This document shows, piece by piece, positions 1-7,840 of a stretch of DNA of 64,000 nucleotides. Position numbers and translations under genes: made by a program. Each line of letters starts with the position of its first letter. Position 1 is the first letter of the stretch. The stretch comes from UBA927 sp964367095 (GTDB lineage: Bacteria; Patescibacteriota; Microgenomatia; UBA10105; UBA927). The DNA is taken from contig CAYIXE010000001.1 of NCBI GenBank assembly GCA_964367095.1, positions 1 to 64,000 on the forward strand, read 5' to 3'. The notes under the pieces were generated by a model, which saw only the letters and a program-made list of their open reading frames with translations, had not been told where the DNA came from and ran no database searches.

Positions 1-11
1 GGGCTTCTTCC

Positions 12-33
12 ACCCTGCCTTGAAAGGCAGGGT
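12..33. repeat. Perfect 10-bp-arm hairpin at window edge
   Basis: The arm ACCCTGCCTT is followed by a 2-nt centre and its exact reverse complement. Neither strand has a T-run after it, so it does not look like an intrinsic terminator. The GGGCTTCTTCC beside it resembles the flanks of IS200/IS605-type ends, but no transposase is inside the window, so this is only a suggestion. It lies 17 bases past the stop of the small gene at 51-371. Confidence 0.45.
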
Positions 34-50
34 ATAAAGATTTGATTCAA

Positions 51-371
51 TTACAAATCCTTAGGATTAATAAAGAACTCTTTTTTAAGAGCATTCATTA
101 ATATTGAAATTCGTATGGTTGCTCTTCGAAAGAATTTATACATGGTTACAGAAAATTTACCATATTTTTTAAGGACTAATTTTTCCACTATGCTTTTTTT
201 GCTATACACTCCAGCACCAACTAAATAAATTATTGAAAATAATACTTTTATACATCGCAGAAATATAAAACACGCAGCTACTATAACAATCGATGTCATC
301 ACAGAAAATAGATTAGGATAATAAAGTAGGATGTTATCATAACTTGAAACGACTAATGCTGGAATATTCAT
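51..371 (-). CDS. Small hypothetical membrane protein
   Basis: This is a 106-residue protein I do not recognise. One or two hydrophobic segments lie at about residues 22-56. The C-terminal half is basic (KKSIVEKLVLKKYGK, then RRATIRISI), which would favour a cytoplasmic tail. Support for a real gene comes from upstream: TTGACC, an 18-nt spacer and TACACT end 12 nt before the ATG. It stands alone on its strand next to the hairpin at 12-33. No function can be assigned. Confidence 0.5.
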   Translation of the reverse strand: MNIPALVVSSYDNILLYYPNLFSVMTSIVIVAACFIFLRCIKVLFSIIYLVGAGVYSKKSIVEKLVLKKYGKFSVTMYKFFRRATIRISILMNALKKEFFINPKDL

Positions 372-383
372 AATATTTATGTA

Positions 384-413
384 AGTGTAACTATCTTATC
401 AAATATCGGTCAA
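384..413 (-). promoter_or_regulatory. Candidate sigma70-type promoter for the small membrane protein
   Basis: On the minus strand TTGACC (413-408) is separated by 18 nt from TACACT (389-384). The expected transcription start near 377 leaves a leader of only about 6 nt before the ATG at 371. No Shine-Dalgarno sequence is evident. Confidence 0.5.
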
Positions 414-614
414 CCATCTCAATGAGAATGATCCTTCACTCTTATATAATGACTCTGGTGACGTTCGAGCGATCGTAGTATTATACATATAATGCTATAA
501 GTACCTCGCACATCATGTAAAGCGTGTTGCGCTATCTAAAATTATAAATATACTAATACTAAAGACATATTAAACGAAACTAATATAGCATGCTGAACAT
601 TTGATTAGAATAAA

Positions 615-620
615 TAAAAT
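615..620 (+). promoter_or_regulatory. Candidate -10 element six bases before the methyltransferase ATG
   Basis: TAAAAT (615-620) is followed by AGGCAT and then ATG at 627. This is the same 6-nt gap seen for the genes starting at 21922 and 61423, and it would give a leaderless mRNA. No convincing -35 is visible. AGG could alternatively be a weak ribosome-binding site. Confidence 0.35.
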
Positions 621-626
621 AGGCAT

Positions 627-1421
627 ATGAAAATTAAAAATTTACAAAAAGAAAAATACTGGAGTAAATACTACGCAATCGAGAAAAAAATATCTGTAGC
701 ACCAAGTACTGGCATATTTGGTTCATACGATATTTATCTTTGTGATTCAATATTGCAAAACAATATCCATATATCTACCTCCCTTAATCATGGAATTTCA
801 AAAATCTGCGAGATTGGTAGCGGAGATGGAAAGCTTCTTGTTAAGTTAGCAAAAATGTTTAATGCAAACCCATACGGGATTGAATATTCACGAGAAGCAG
901 CTATTAAGTCAAAAAATCTTGGAGTTACTGCAATTATAAAAGATGTCTTTTCACCAGATGTTCTTAAGAAATATAAAAATTATTTTAATATTGTTTTTTC
1001 ATACGGTTTCATTGAACATATAATGCCACCAAGTAAAGCAATTAAACTACATGTTGATCTCACCAAACCCGGTGGCTATGTTGTTATACAAATTCCTAGA
1101 TTTAAGGGTTTTAACCGATGGAGAATTAATTTTTTTAGACCTGATCTTGTAGAAGGCCATAACATGAGCATTATGGATGCAGACATACTTGATAATCTTT
1201 GTAAAGATCCACGCATCGAAAAAATATACTGCAAGACTTATGGAACCTATAAAATTCGCATCCCTATGGAAGTAAAGAATTATAAATATTATATTCTCAA
1301 AAGTTTATGTTTATTAGAATATGCGTTGAGTCCCTTATGTAGAATGTTATTTGGAAAAAAAGGCTTTGAAACTGACTTTTTCAGCCCAGCAATCATGTTT
1401 ATAGGAAAGAAAAAGAATTAG
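627..1421 (+). CDS. Class I SAM-dependent methyltransferase
   Basis: This 264-residue cytoplasmic protein has a Rossmann-fold methyltransferase core. Motif I is EIGSGDG at residues 62-68, followed by the acidic post-I strand GIEYS. FSYGFIEHI sits where the motif IV/post-IV loop is expected, and KPGGYVVIQIP is the Methyltransf_11/23-type strand before the last helices. The C-terminal 80 residues are family-variable. Nearby genes are glycosyltransferases and deoxysugar enzymes, so sugar or glycan methylation is a reasonable guess, but the substrate is unknown. It converges on the next gene with a 4-nt overlap of the stop codons. Confidence 0.8.
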   Translation: MKIKNLQKEKYWSKYYAIEKKISVAPSTGIFGSYDIYLCDSILQNNIHISTSLNHGISKICEIGSGDGKLLVKLAKMFNANPYGIEYSREAAIKSKNLGVTAIIKDVFSPDVLKKYKNYFNIVFSYGFIEHIMPPSKAIKLHVDLTKPGGYVVIQIPRFKGFNRWRINFFRPDLVEGHNMSIMDADILDNLCKDPRIEKIYCKTYGTYKIRIPMEVKNYKYYILKSLCLLEYALSPLCRMLFGKKGFETDFFSPAIMFIGKKKN

Positions 1422-2440
1422 CTGGCAATTTTTATTAGACGTACCATTTGCCATTTAATTTCTGATCTTGTATAACCCCACGCCATTAAAAAACACATCT
1501 TAGGATGCAAAAACCACGCATAATCCCGTATAGTTGCAAAACCATGAATACTTTCGTACAACGGGTATACAAATGTAAATGACGCCAGCATAAATTTAAA
1601 CATATTCCAACGGTCTTTTAATGATTTCCAATTAAAAACTAAGTATTTTCTCTTGCCCCTCCGACCATCGTAAAATGTTTCTTTCACCTGAACTCTTCTT
1701 TTTATGTACGTTGAAATATTAGGCGGAATAACATGAATAACAGAATTTTTTATCACACCGCATGTCGTATATCCCAACCCTACCATATCCATGAATGCAT
1801 CCAAGTGAACATACGCTCGCGGATCCTTATTCACTTTATTCATAGCACTCCGAAGAAACATATGACCATTATCCCCCATTGTCGGAAGTGTATCTTTTGT
1901 AAACTTAACAAGCCAGTATTTTGAAGTTTCCTTAATAACGTCACCCTTACTATATATCTTTTGAATCATGGGAATTTTGTCTGATTTGCCTAAATAGTAA
2001 AGCGTAGGATCCCCAGTACCAAAAAGTGCGCCGTATCTCGTCGTCTCTGACATATTTTTTTCATAGTCATTATACGCACTATAAGTACAAAACACATCAG
2101 AATTATCGATAAAGGGCTGAACCATTTCCCTAAGCCAATTAGTTGATATAGGTATGTTATCCGATTGAAGTACTAAAATAAGATCATGCTTCGCCATTTT
2201 TATGCAAAGACTTGCACGAACCTGTTCCTGAACCTTAAGATCGCTTCGTACAGAAACTTTACACCCATATCTTTTTGCCAATTCCGCTGTACCGTTTTCC
2301 GACCCAGCATCAATAACAATATGCTCAATCAAATGCTTAGGGTATGACTGACCTGCGAGTGTTCTCAATACACGTTCAAACAAAGGAAGGTTTGAATTCC
2401 ACGTAGGAGTAATAATGGAAATTGAAGGAAGCGATTTCAT
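1418..2440 (-). CDS. Family 2 glycosyltransferase
   Basis: This is a 340-residue GT-A fold enzyme. SIITPTWNS opens the fold, VIDAGSENGT carries the UDP-site Asp (D44), and QSDN at 92-95 stands in the DXD position. One or two hydrophobic segments near the C terminus suggest membrane association. It overlaps the RfbC-like gene by 4 nt and is the last gene of the operon. It is clearly paralogous to the GT2 at 14827-15873: both share ALFGTGDP, YLGxSD, the ...KRR segment and a C-terminal IRDxAWFLHP motif. This pairing suggests a duplicated transferase for related acceptors. The donor sugar is unknown, but the operon makes CDP-deoxysugars. Confidence 0.85.
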   Translation of the reverse strand: MKSLPSISIITPTWNSNLPLFERVLRTLAGQSYPKHLIEHIVIDAGSENGTAELAKRYGCKVSVRSDLKVQEQVRASLCIKMAKHDLILVLQSDNIPISTNWLREMVQPFIDNSDVFCTYSAYNDYEKNMSETTRYGALFGTGDPTLYYLGKSDKIPMIQKIYSKGDVIKETSKYWLVKFTKDTLPTMGDNGHMFLRSAMNKVNKDPRAYVHLDAFMDMVGLGYTTCGVIKNSVIHVIPPNISTYIKRRVQVKETFYDGRRGKRKYLVFNWKSLKDRWNMFKFMLASFTFVYPLYESIHGFATIRDYAWFLHPKMCFLMAWGYTRSEIKWQMVRLIKIAS

Positions 2441-2961
2441 GATTGATATAATGGCCAGACTTTATCAATATCAGATAAAATAACAGAAGCAATAGGCCAA
2501 GCTATATTATAGAACGGATCGTTCCAGCGAATCCCTACAACGCTCTCTTTTATATAGGATGCAGATACAGGATATTGAACGACAGTTTTATCTGCCAATG
2601 TCTGATATCCATGCATAAATCCCTCAGGTATGTATACCATCTTTTTATTCTTTTCGCTAAGTATATTTCCTATCCATTTACCGAATGTGGGGGAATTCTT
2701 TCGTACATCCACAACTACATCAAAAATTGAACCCTTAATACATTGCATTATTTTCTTTTCGCTGTGCGGCGGACATTGCATATGTGGTCCGCGAATTGTA
2801 CCCTTGCGAAGAGACATTGATTGATTAATCTGCACAATAGAAAAACTCATATCACCAAAGTTCCGCTGACAATAAATTCTCGCAAAATACCCACGGTGGT
2901 CAACATGAGGCTCAGGGTCAATAAGTTTAACTTCATCAAATGCCGTTTTCGAAAAAATCAT
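2437..2961 (-). CDS. rfbC: RmlC/RfbC-like sugar-nucleotide 3,5-epimerase
   Basis: This 174-residue cupin matches the dTDP-4-dehydrorhamnose 3,5-epimerase family in length and motifs. DHRGYFAR lies at 21-28 (family DxRGxFxE/R). The expected catalytic His is in IRGPHMQ (H60). VYIPEGFMHGYQTL is the second cupin block, and the C-terminal part has SYIKES followed by GIRWNDP. Known members epimerise C3 and C5 of 4-keto-6-deoxy sugars. No rmlA, rmlB or rmlD partner is in the window. The immediate neighbours are CDP-glucose enzymes, so a CDP-linked substrate, as for ascarylose-pathway epimerases, is more likely here. That substrate choice is inference. Confidence 0.8.
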   Translation of the reverse strand: MIFSKTAFDEVKLIDPEPHVDHRGYFARIYCQRNFGDMSFSIVQINQSMSLRKGTIRGPHMQCPPHSEKKIMQCIKGSIFDVVVDVRKNSPTFGKWIGNILSEKNKKMVYIPEGFMHGYQTLADKTVVQYPVSASYIKESVVGIRWNDPFYNIAWPIASVILSDIDKVWPLYQS

Positions 2962-3917
2962 AACTTTGCCCTATACCATTCAATAATTGATTGTATCGTT
3001 GTATCAAAAGTAAATTTATTCTTCCATCCAAGAGCCCTAATCTTTGTATCATCTAAGTGTTGATATGGAATTTCATTATGTGCGATATTTTGAATATTAT
3101 ATTCAATTTTTTTCCCAAGCTTATTTTCTACTTTTTTTAGTACCTCTATAACATTCAAATGGTCAGATGAGGAAAAATTATATGCTTCACCAATTGTTTT
3201 ATGCAACTTATCCAATAAAACCAGATACCCATCTACTACGTCTTTTACATACAAATAATCACGTTCATAAGTGCCATCGCTGCGCACTTCCAAAACTTCG
3301 TTTTTGACAACTGACCTGCATATCCCAGGAATCAATCGGTTAAAATGAAAATCACCTTCTCCATATACATTTCCAAACCGAGTAACAACTACCGGAAGAT
3401 TATACGTAACGTAATAGGCTCTCGAAATGATATCAGCACAAGCTTTTGAAGCATCATAGGGATGATCGCCAGCCAAGGGAGATAATTCAGTATAGTCAGA
3501 CGTAGTTTTGCCATACGCTTTATCAGAAGACGCCACAATCACTCCCTTGATTCCTTTACAAAATCTTAGCGCTTCCAGTACATTTATTGTTCCCATAATA
3601 TTTGTATCAAAGGCTGTACAAGGATCATCGAAACTGGATTCAACAATTGCCTCCGCTGCCAAATGATAAACATAGTCCGGCTTAATTTCCATTATTAAAT
3701 TCTTTACAGCATCCCGATGACGAATATCAAGGTTGATAACACGCACTTTTGAAGCAAGTTTTAATACTGTAAAATAGGATAACTCAGGGAATACATTATC
3801 AATAACGACAACGTCCACTCCCTCAGCAACTAAACGCTCGGTTAAATGACTACCTATAAATCCAGCCCCACCCGTCACTATTATCTTTGCCTTATTTAAT
3901 TTTTCCATACTTTCCAT
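2958..3917 (-). CDS. rfbG: CDP-glucose 4,6-dehydratase-like SDR
   Basis: This 319-residue extended short-chain dehydrogenase has the NAD-binding glycine motif TGGAGFIGSHL near residue 15. Further motifs are YHLAAEAIVESS, the SSDKAYG active-site strand and the YxxxK pair in HPYDASKACAD. TRFGNVYGEGDFHFNRLIP is characteristic of RfbG-type enzymes, which convert CDP-glucose to CDP-4-keto-6-deoxyglucose. The cytidylyltransferase gene lies directly upstream with a 22-nt overlap, which supports the assignment. An internal ATG at 3908 is an alternative start. A second RfbG-like SDR lies at 13917-14852, so one of the two may have another role such as a 4-ketoreductase. Confidence 0.75.
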   Translation of the reverse strand: MESMEKLNKAKIIVTGGAGFIGSHLTERLVAEGVDVVVIDNVFPELSYFTVLKLASKVRVINLDIRHRDAVKNLIMEIKPDYVYHLAAEAIVESSFDDPCTAFDTNIMGTINVLEALRFCKGIKGVIVASSDKAYGKTTSDYTELSPLAGDHPYDASKACADIISRAYYVTYNLPVVVTRFGNVYGEGDFHFNRLIPGICRSVVKNEVLEVRSDGTYERDYLYVKDVVDGYLVLLDKLHKTIGEAYNFSSSDHLNVIEVLKKVENKLGKKIEYNIQNIAHNEIPYQHLDDTKIRALGWKNKFTFDTTIQSIIEWYRAKL

Positions 3918-4681
3918 TTCGGATCTTCTTCCCAGTATCGATTCAGACTTTCTACATCAGCATATGTATCCATGCAATGCCAAAATCCATCATGGAGGTA
4001 AACAGATAGTTGACGTTCGGAAATTAAACGTTTTATTGCCGGATGTTCGAATTCACCCAGACGCAGGTAGTCAAAAAAACTTTGTTTAAACACCATAAAG
4101 CCACCATTTACTCTTCCACTTAGAACTGGTTTCTCTACAAACTTAGTTGCTATATTCTGCTGATTAATCCGTAGTAACCCATACTTACTTCTTGGATATA
4201 CTCCGCTTATAGATCCTATGGTTTTCTGTTTTTTATGAAAATCAACCAGATCCTTAATATTCACGTCACCCACGCCGTCCCCATACGTCACCATGAAATC
4301 CTCATCTTCGGAAGAAATATAATCTTTACACCGCAGTATTCTTTCACCTGGCAATGCTTCCTCTCCTGTGTCTACAAAAGTGATCTTAAAGTCATCAATA
4401 AGCCGACCATCCGTTTTATCACGGTGGATTCGAGTTGCGCTGGTCTTTAGATGGAGAGTAAAATCATGAAGAAAATATTTTTGATTCAAAAAATAATCCT
4501 TTATATAATTTCCCTTATATCCAAGCGCAATAATAAATTCATTGAATCCATAATGGGCATATATCTTCATGATATGCCAAAGGATAGGCTTGCCACCGAT
4601 AAGAACCATTGGCTTAGGCTTAAATTCCGTTTCCTCTTTAAGCCTGTATCCTAACCCACCACATAAAATTATTGTCTTCAT
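3896..4681 (-). CDS. rfbF: Glucose-1-phosphate cytidylyltransferase
   Basis: This 261-residue nucleotidyltransferase would make CDP-glucose from CTP and glucose-1-phosphate. The N-terminal signature LCGGLGYRLKEETEFKPKPM and then GGKPILWHIMKIYAHYG are close to RfbF/DdhA. YGDGVGDVNIKDLV carries the metal-binding Asp. The segment GGFMVF precedes the C-terminal lid, and the protein ends with HCMDTYADVESLN and W-rich ...WKVW. Length is the normal one for the family. It commits glucose to CDP-6-deoxysugars and is followed by the dehydratase. The start has no visible Shine-Dalgarno sequence and lies 5 nt after the upstream GT2. Confidence 0.92.
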   Translation of the reverse strand: MKTIILCGGLGYRLKEETEFKPKPMVLIGGKPILWHIMKIYAHYGFNEFIIALGYKGNYIKDYFLNQKYFLHDFTLHLKTSATRIHRDKTDGRLIDDFKITFVDTGEEALPGERILRCKDYISSEDEDFMVTYGDGVGDVNIKDLVDFHKKQKTIGSISGVYPRSKYGLLRINQQNIATKFVEKPVLSGRVNGGFMVFKQSFFDYLRLGEFEHPAIKRLISERQLSVYLHDGFWHCMDTYADVESLNRYWEEDPKWKVWKN

Positions 4682-4686
4682 ATATA

Positions 4687-5679
4687 TTAATTATCTTCGT
4701 CAAAAATAAAGAAAGTTCTCACCATCCAGTATATTTCATAATAGATAAAAAAGATATTTAACACTGGAACACAGAGAATATAGGGATTCAATAATGTTGA
4801 TCGAGTGATAAACATCTTCCAAGAATATACAATGGAATAAGTAAGCAATAATACTGCACCAACGACGTGAAGAAAAGGTAAAAACGGTAACAAACCCAAT
4901 ACAGGCTTTATTAAAAAAACAATAATAGCCATAGGCGAAAGATCATTACTTCTAATTCTCAATACCCTACCGTAAGCTCGCGCAAACACCCATTTTCTCT
5001 TTACTACATCTTTTATGGAAAAACTATCACCTTTGTAGTGCATGTGAATCACCTTTGCTTTGCTTTGTGCTATCTTACCAACCTTTTTGAGTCTAGCATG
5101 CAAATCAGCATCTTCACCGCCAACCGGTTTTTTACCACCAAAATTTTTTTCATCACTTCCTCCTACATCAAGAAATGTATCCTTTTTATAACAATCAAAC
5201 TTTCCAGTAAGCGACGCTCTCTCTCTTCCAACTGAATTTGCAAATATATACTTTTGCCAAAAGCCATACTCATTCCAGATTTTCTCCGGTAGGAGCTCAT
5301 AAGAACCACTCGCCACCACAGAAGAATCATTTAGAAAAGGTTGAATTAATTTATCTAATTCGAAAGCAGATGATAGACTCGAATCAGAGTGAAATGTCAC
5401 TAAATAGTTACCTTTTGCTAACTTGGCTCCAAGATTATAACTTGCCGATACTCCGTACAATCTCTCACGCACGACGATAGTTATATTTAATTTTCTATTC
5501 TTCGTTTTAAATTCCTTAACAAGCCGCACGGAATCATCCGTTGAATGATTATCTATAACAATAATCTCCCTAACTCTGTATTTCTGTTTTTTTATACTCT
5601 CTAACGCCTCAAGTATCGTCGTTTCCGCGTTATAAACAAGAATAATTATCGATATATCAATTTTTCTAAATTTTTTCAT
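4687..5679 (-). CDS. Membrane-anchored family 2 glycosyltransferase
   Basis: A 330-residue GT2. The GT-A core shows ISIIILVYNAETTILEALES, VIDNHSTDDS and the DXD-like TFHSDSS. GGSDEK and GGEDADLHARL provide the catalytic ED region expected of rhamnosyl- or galactosyltransferase-like GT2 enzymes. From about residue 245 there are two to three hydrophobic segments, which would anchor it to the inner face of the membrane. It is the first gene after a probable promoter at 5695-5703 and is followed after 5 nt by rfbF. It may therefore use the sugar made by this operon, though this is inference. Confidence 0.82.
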   Translation of the reverse strand: MKKFRKIDISIIILVYNAETTILEALESIKKQKYRVREIIVIDNHSTDDSVRLVKEFKTKNRKLNITIVVRERLYGVSASYNLGAKLAKGNYLVTFHSDSSLSSAFELDKLIQPFLNDSSVVASGSYELLPEKIWNEYGFWQKYIFANSVGRERASLTGKFDCYKKDTFLDVGGSDEKNFGGKKPVGGEDADLHARLKKVGKIAQSKAKVIHMHYKGDSFSIKDVVKRKWVFARAYGRVLRIRSNDLSPMAIIVFLIKPVLGLLPFLPFLHVVGAVLLLTYSIVYSWKMFITRSTLLNPYILCVPVLNIFFIYYEIYWMVRTFFIFDEDN

Positions 5680-5694
5680 AATTCTTAGTGCTAA

Positions 5695-5703
5695 AGTGTA
5701 TCA
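5695..5703 (-). promoter_or_regulatory. Candidate extended -10 promoter for the rfbF operon
   Basis: The minus strand reads TGA-TACACT (TG at 5703-5702, hexamer 5700-5695), an extended -10. CATACA at 5723-5718 is a weak -35 at 17 nt. The ATG at 5679 is 15 nt beyond the hexamer. It lies in the 48-nt gap that separates this operon from the GT4 gene upstream. Confidence 0.45.
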
Positions 5704-5727
5704 TATATACTATTACCTGTATGTTTA

Positions 5728-6837
5728 TCATTCGATTGATTCTAACAGTGTAAATGCTTCGTAATAATACTGCTCATATTCAAATTCTTCTGCAAAGAAT
5801 TGCACGCCCTGTTGATATTGAGCGTATTGAGTTTGTATCTTTTTTAATGCAGTTGATAACTCTGATACACTCTCTATCACGAACCCTGCATGAAATTTAC
5901 GTATGAATGAAACGATGGCTGATGTATTCGTCATTATAACTGGCAGTCCCATTTCTATATATGTTTTTACCTTTCCAGGGTCAGTATAGTGTGTAGCAGT
6001 ATGTACGCCTTTTTCATACAGCGCGATTCCTACATGATGACGAATACTTAGTTTTTTGAGTTCTTCATCACTCACAAACGTGTTCGGGAACCAAACTCGA
6101 TTTGAAATTTTATATTTCTTAATTAACAAAACATAGTTATCATATAGCGTCCTCTCGCATACACCAATAATTGATAACTCTACTTTCGAAGTATTTTTTA
6201 TAAAAAGCAACAAATCCTCAATACCCTGAGAGGGACGGATCGCGCCTACAAATATTAATCTAAACGGAGATGTAATCGTTTTTGAAGGACCTGTATACGC
6301 TTTTACACCCCACATAACTGTTTTTTTATTCGGAAGACTAACGATCTTACCGTTATAAATACTATTTATTTTGTCACTTAAATAGTACGTAAAGGGTATT
6401 CGATCATGGTAATATTTTTTCAGTTTTTCAAAAAGGATGAGTGACCAATGCACTGGAGGGTAATAATCTCCTATCCAGTATACATACTCCACTTTTCGCA
6501 CGAGCTTGATAATACTCATGCCAAAGAATGCAATAGGATGGCCAGCCAAGATAAAAACATGTTCATTTCGAGAAAAATAGGTAAAGAGCGTCGTGGTATG
6601 GTGATAAAACCACAGAACATAATAGAGAAACAGGTTTGATGACGTCGAAATGATTCGTTTCTCTTGTACGTTTCCTTCTTTATACACCCAAAGCTCGTTT
6701 GAAATTCCACTCAACCTCGGCATAATGACATAAATGACCAGTTTTCTTGTGTGTTTGATAAAGTAATTCATCGTATTCCCGACGCTTTGCAGGCTTCCGT
6801 ACATAAATATAGTGTCATAACGAAATATAGCTTTCAT
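5728..6837 (-). CDS. GT4-like glycosyltransferase
   Basis: This 369-residue GT-B fold protein has its C-terminal Rossmann half beginning near FVGAIRPSQGIEDLLLFI, typical of Glycos_transf_1. The donor loop reads YTDPGKVKTYIEMGLPVIMT, without the usual EX7E motif. The same DPxKxKTY pattern recurs in the protein at 8875-10053, so the two are a distinct pair. The N-terminal half is poorly conserved and contains a hydrophobic stretch near residues 85-110. The start overlaps the methyltransferase stop by 4 nt. Donor and acceptor are unknown. Confidence 0.78.
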   Translation of the reverse strand: MKAIFRYDTIFMYGSLQSVGNTMNYFIKHTRKLVIYVIMPRLSGISNELWVYKEGNVQEKRIISTSSNLFLYYVLWFYHHTTTLFTYFSRNEHVFILAGHPIAFFGMSIIKLVRKVEYVYWIGDYYPPVHWSLILFEKLKKYYHDRIPFTYYLSDKINSIYNGKIVSLPNKKTVMWGVKAYTGPSKTITSPFRLIFVGAIRPSQGIEDLLLFIKNTSKVELSIIGVCERTLYDNYVLLIKKYKISNRVWFPNTFVSDEELKKLSIRHHVGIALYEKGVHTATHYTDPGKVKTYIEMGLPVIMTNTSAIVSFIRKFHAGFVIESVSELSTALKKIQTQYAQYQQGVQFFAEEFEYEQYYYEAFTLLESIE

Positions 6838-7706
6838 TTCTTTTTAAGAATGCTGACAATATTGCTTGCTCCGTAAGAAAAACGACTAAAGTATTCATCT
6901 ACCTTTTCTCCCCTTTTGTCCCATCGCGAATCTTTCGTAAGCATTTTAAACGCTAAACAAACTATCTTTCCCAAACTCCCCGTATAATACGTCTTCATTT
7001 CTCTAAATCTACTGAAACCCACAAGAATTCGTTCCCTTGTATACCGGCGGAGATGACCAATCCTTCTATCGTGAATCATGTTTATCGGCCAAAGAAATGG
7101 CCAAACATATTTTAAATGAATGGGCATTGCAAGCATCAACAAAGCCTTATTCTTAAGCACACGCTCAATTTCTTTGATAGCTTTTTTTTCCTGCGGAAGG
7201 TGCTCTAATATTGCATTTGCCACCATCCCGTCAGCGCTTTTTGCTTTTATGGGTAACTCCTCGGAACTTGCACAGGTTAATAAAACATTTTTTTGTAATT
7301 TCAATTTTGCAATATTTACTCTAAGCTTGTGTAGTTCTGCAAACGTCAAGTCAGTTGCGATGACATGAAACCCACGTTTCGCTAACTCAATCGCCATATA
7401 TCCACTTCCGGTCGCGTTATCTATGATAAGCCCCTTCGTCTGCACAGAGGAAGAAATAAAATTGTCTATATATCTTTTTTGCCATGGCTCCAATACGTAT
7501 GATTGTCGAGATAAATCTTCCTTTTCAAAATACTTCACCTGATTTTGTAAATGAGTAGGTAATGTGGAAAGATTAACAAGTATTGGTATTCCATTTACTA
7601 TTGCATACTGCTTCTTACACTTTCGACAATATAAACTCTTTGATTCACTCACAAGCGAGTGTTTACATATTGGACAACAAAGGTATTTAAGCAAAAGATG
7701 ATTCAT
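6834..7706 (-). CDS. SAM methyltransferase with N-terminal Trm112-like zinc ribbon
   Basis: This 290-residue protein starts with a Trm112p-like ribbon, with C11-x2-C14 and C27-x2-C30 followed by QYAIVNGIPIL. A class I methyltransferase domain follows: DNATGSGYMAIELA is motif I near residue 95, DGMVANAILEHLP is motif IV, and VLKNKALLMLAMP follows. A hydrophobic/aromatic region after about residue 200 (YVWPFLWPINM) may contact the membrane. It heads a two-gene unit with the GT4. The conserved promoter sequence at 7741-7771 lies about 30 nt upstream of its ATG. Such fusions are common among small-molecule and lipid methyltransferases. The substrate is unknown. Confidence 0.8.
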   Translation of the reverse strand: MNHLLLKYLCCPICKHSLVSESKSLYCRKCKKQYAIVNGIPILVNLSTLPTHLQNQVKYFEKEDLSRQSYVLEPWQKRYIDNFISSSVQTKGLIIDNATGSGYMAIELAKRGFHVIATDLTFAELHKLRVNIAKLKLQKNVLLTCASSEELPIKAKSADGMVANAILEHLPQEKKAIKEIERVLKNKALLMLAMPIHLKYVWPFLWPINMIHDRRIGHLRRYTRERILVGFSRFREMKTYYTGSLGKIVCLAFKMLTKDSRWDKRGEKVDEYFSRFSYGASNIVSILKKK

Positions 7707-7740
7707 ACTCTAAAAAATGCGTGAGCTTTCGTACGTGCTC

Positions 7741-7771
7741 GTAGTATATCGTTTCTCTCATCGAATCGCCA
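7741..7771 (-). promoter_or_regulatory. Conserved promoter copy A with TATACT -10
   Basis: Reading the minus strand, about 31 nt from TGGCGATTC to GATATACTAC match the region 12118-12148 at all but two positions. TATACT (7748-7743) is the -10. TGGCGA, 17 nt upstream, is a poor -35. The transcript leader to the ATG at 7706 would be about 30 nt. Confidence 0.55.
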
Positions 7772-7799
7772 CACGACTTCTAATCGCATGTTGTTCTTT

Positions 7800-7840
7800 G
7801 CGTATCATTATGATACGCTAAACACATATGAATGATACGC
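7800..7840 (+). promoter_or_regulatory. Candidate operator of the Fic/HTH gene
   Basis: An inverted repeat GCGTATCA (7800-7807), a TTA spacer and TGATACGC (7811-7818) lies just before the ATG at 7828. A third half-site, TGATACGC, is found at 7833-7840 inside codons 2-5. A TATGAT (7809-7814) at the centre could be the -10. The arrangement suggests that the protein's own winged-helix domain represses the gene. Confidence 0.6.

Larger units (their letters stand above)
372..626. other. Intergenic region between divergent genes
   Basis: These 255 AT-rich bases hold the minus-strand promoter at 384-413 and a plus-strand -10-like element at 615-620. I see no coding signal, structured RNA or long repeat in the rest. 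Confidence 0.5.

Noticed and set aside
2437..4681. dTDP-rhamnose pathway
   Set aside because: Only an RmlC-like enzyme is present. The nucleotidyltransferase and dehydratase are of the CDP-glucose type, and no rmlA, rmlB or rmlD gene is visible.
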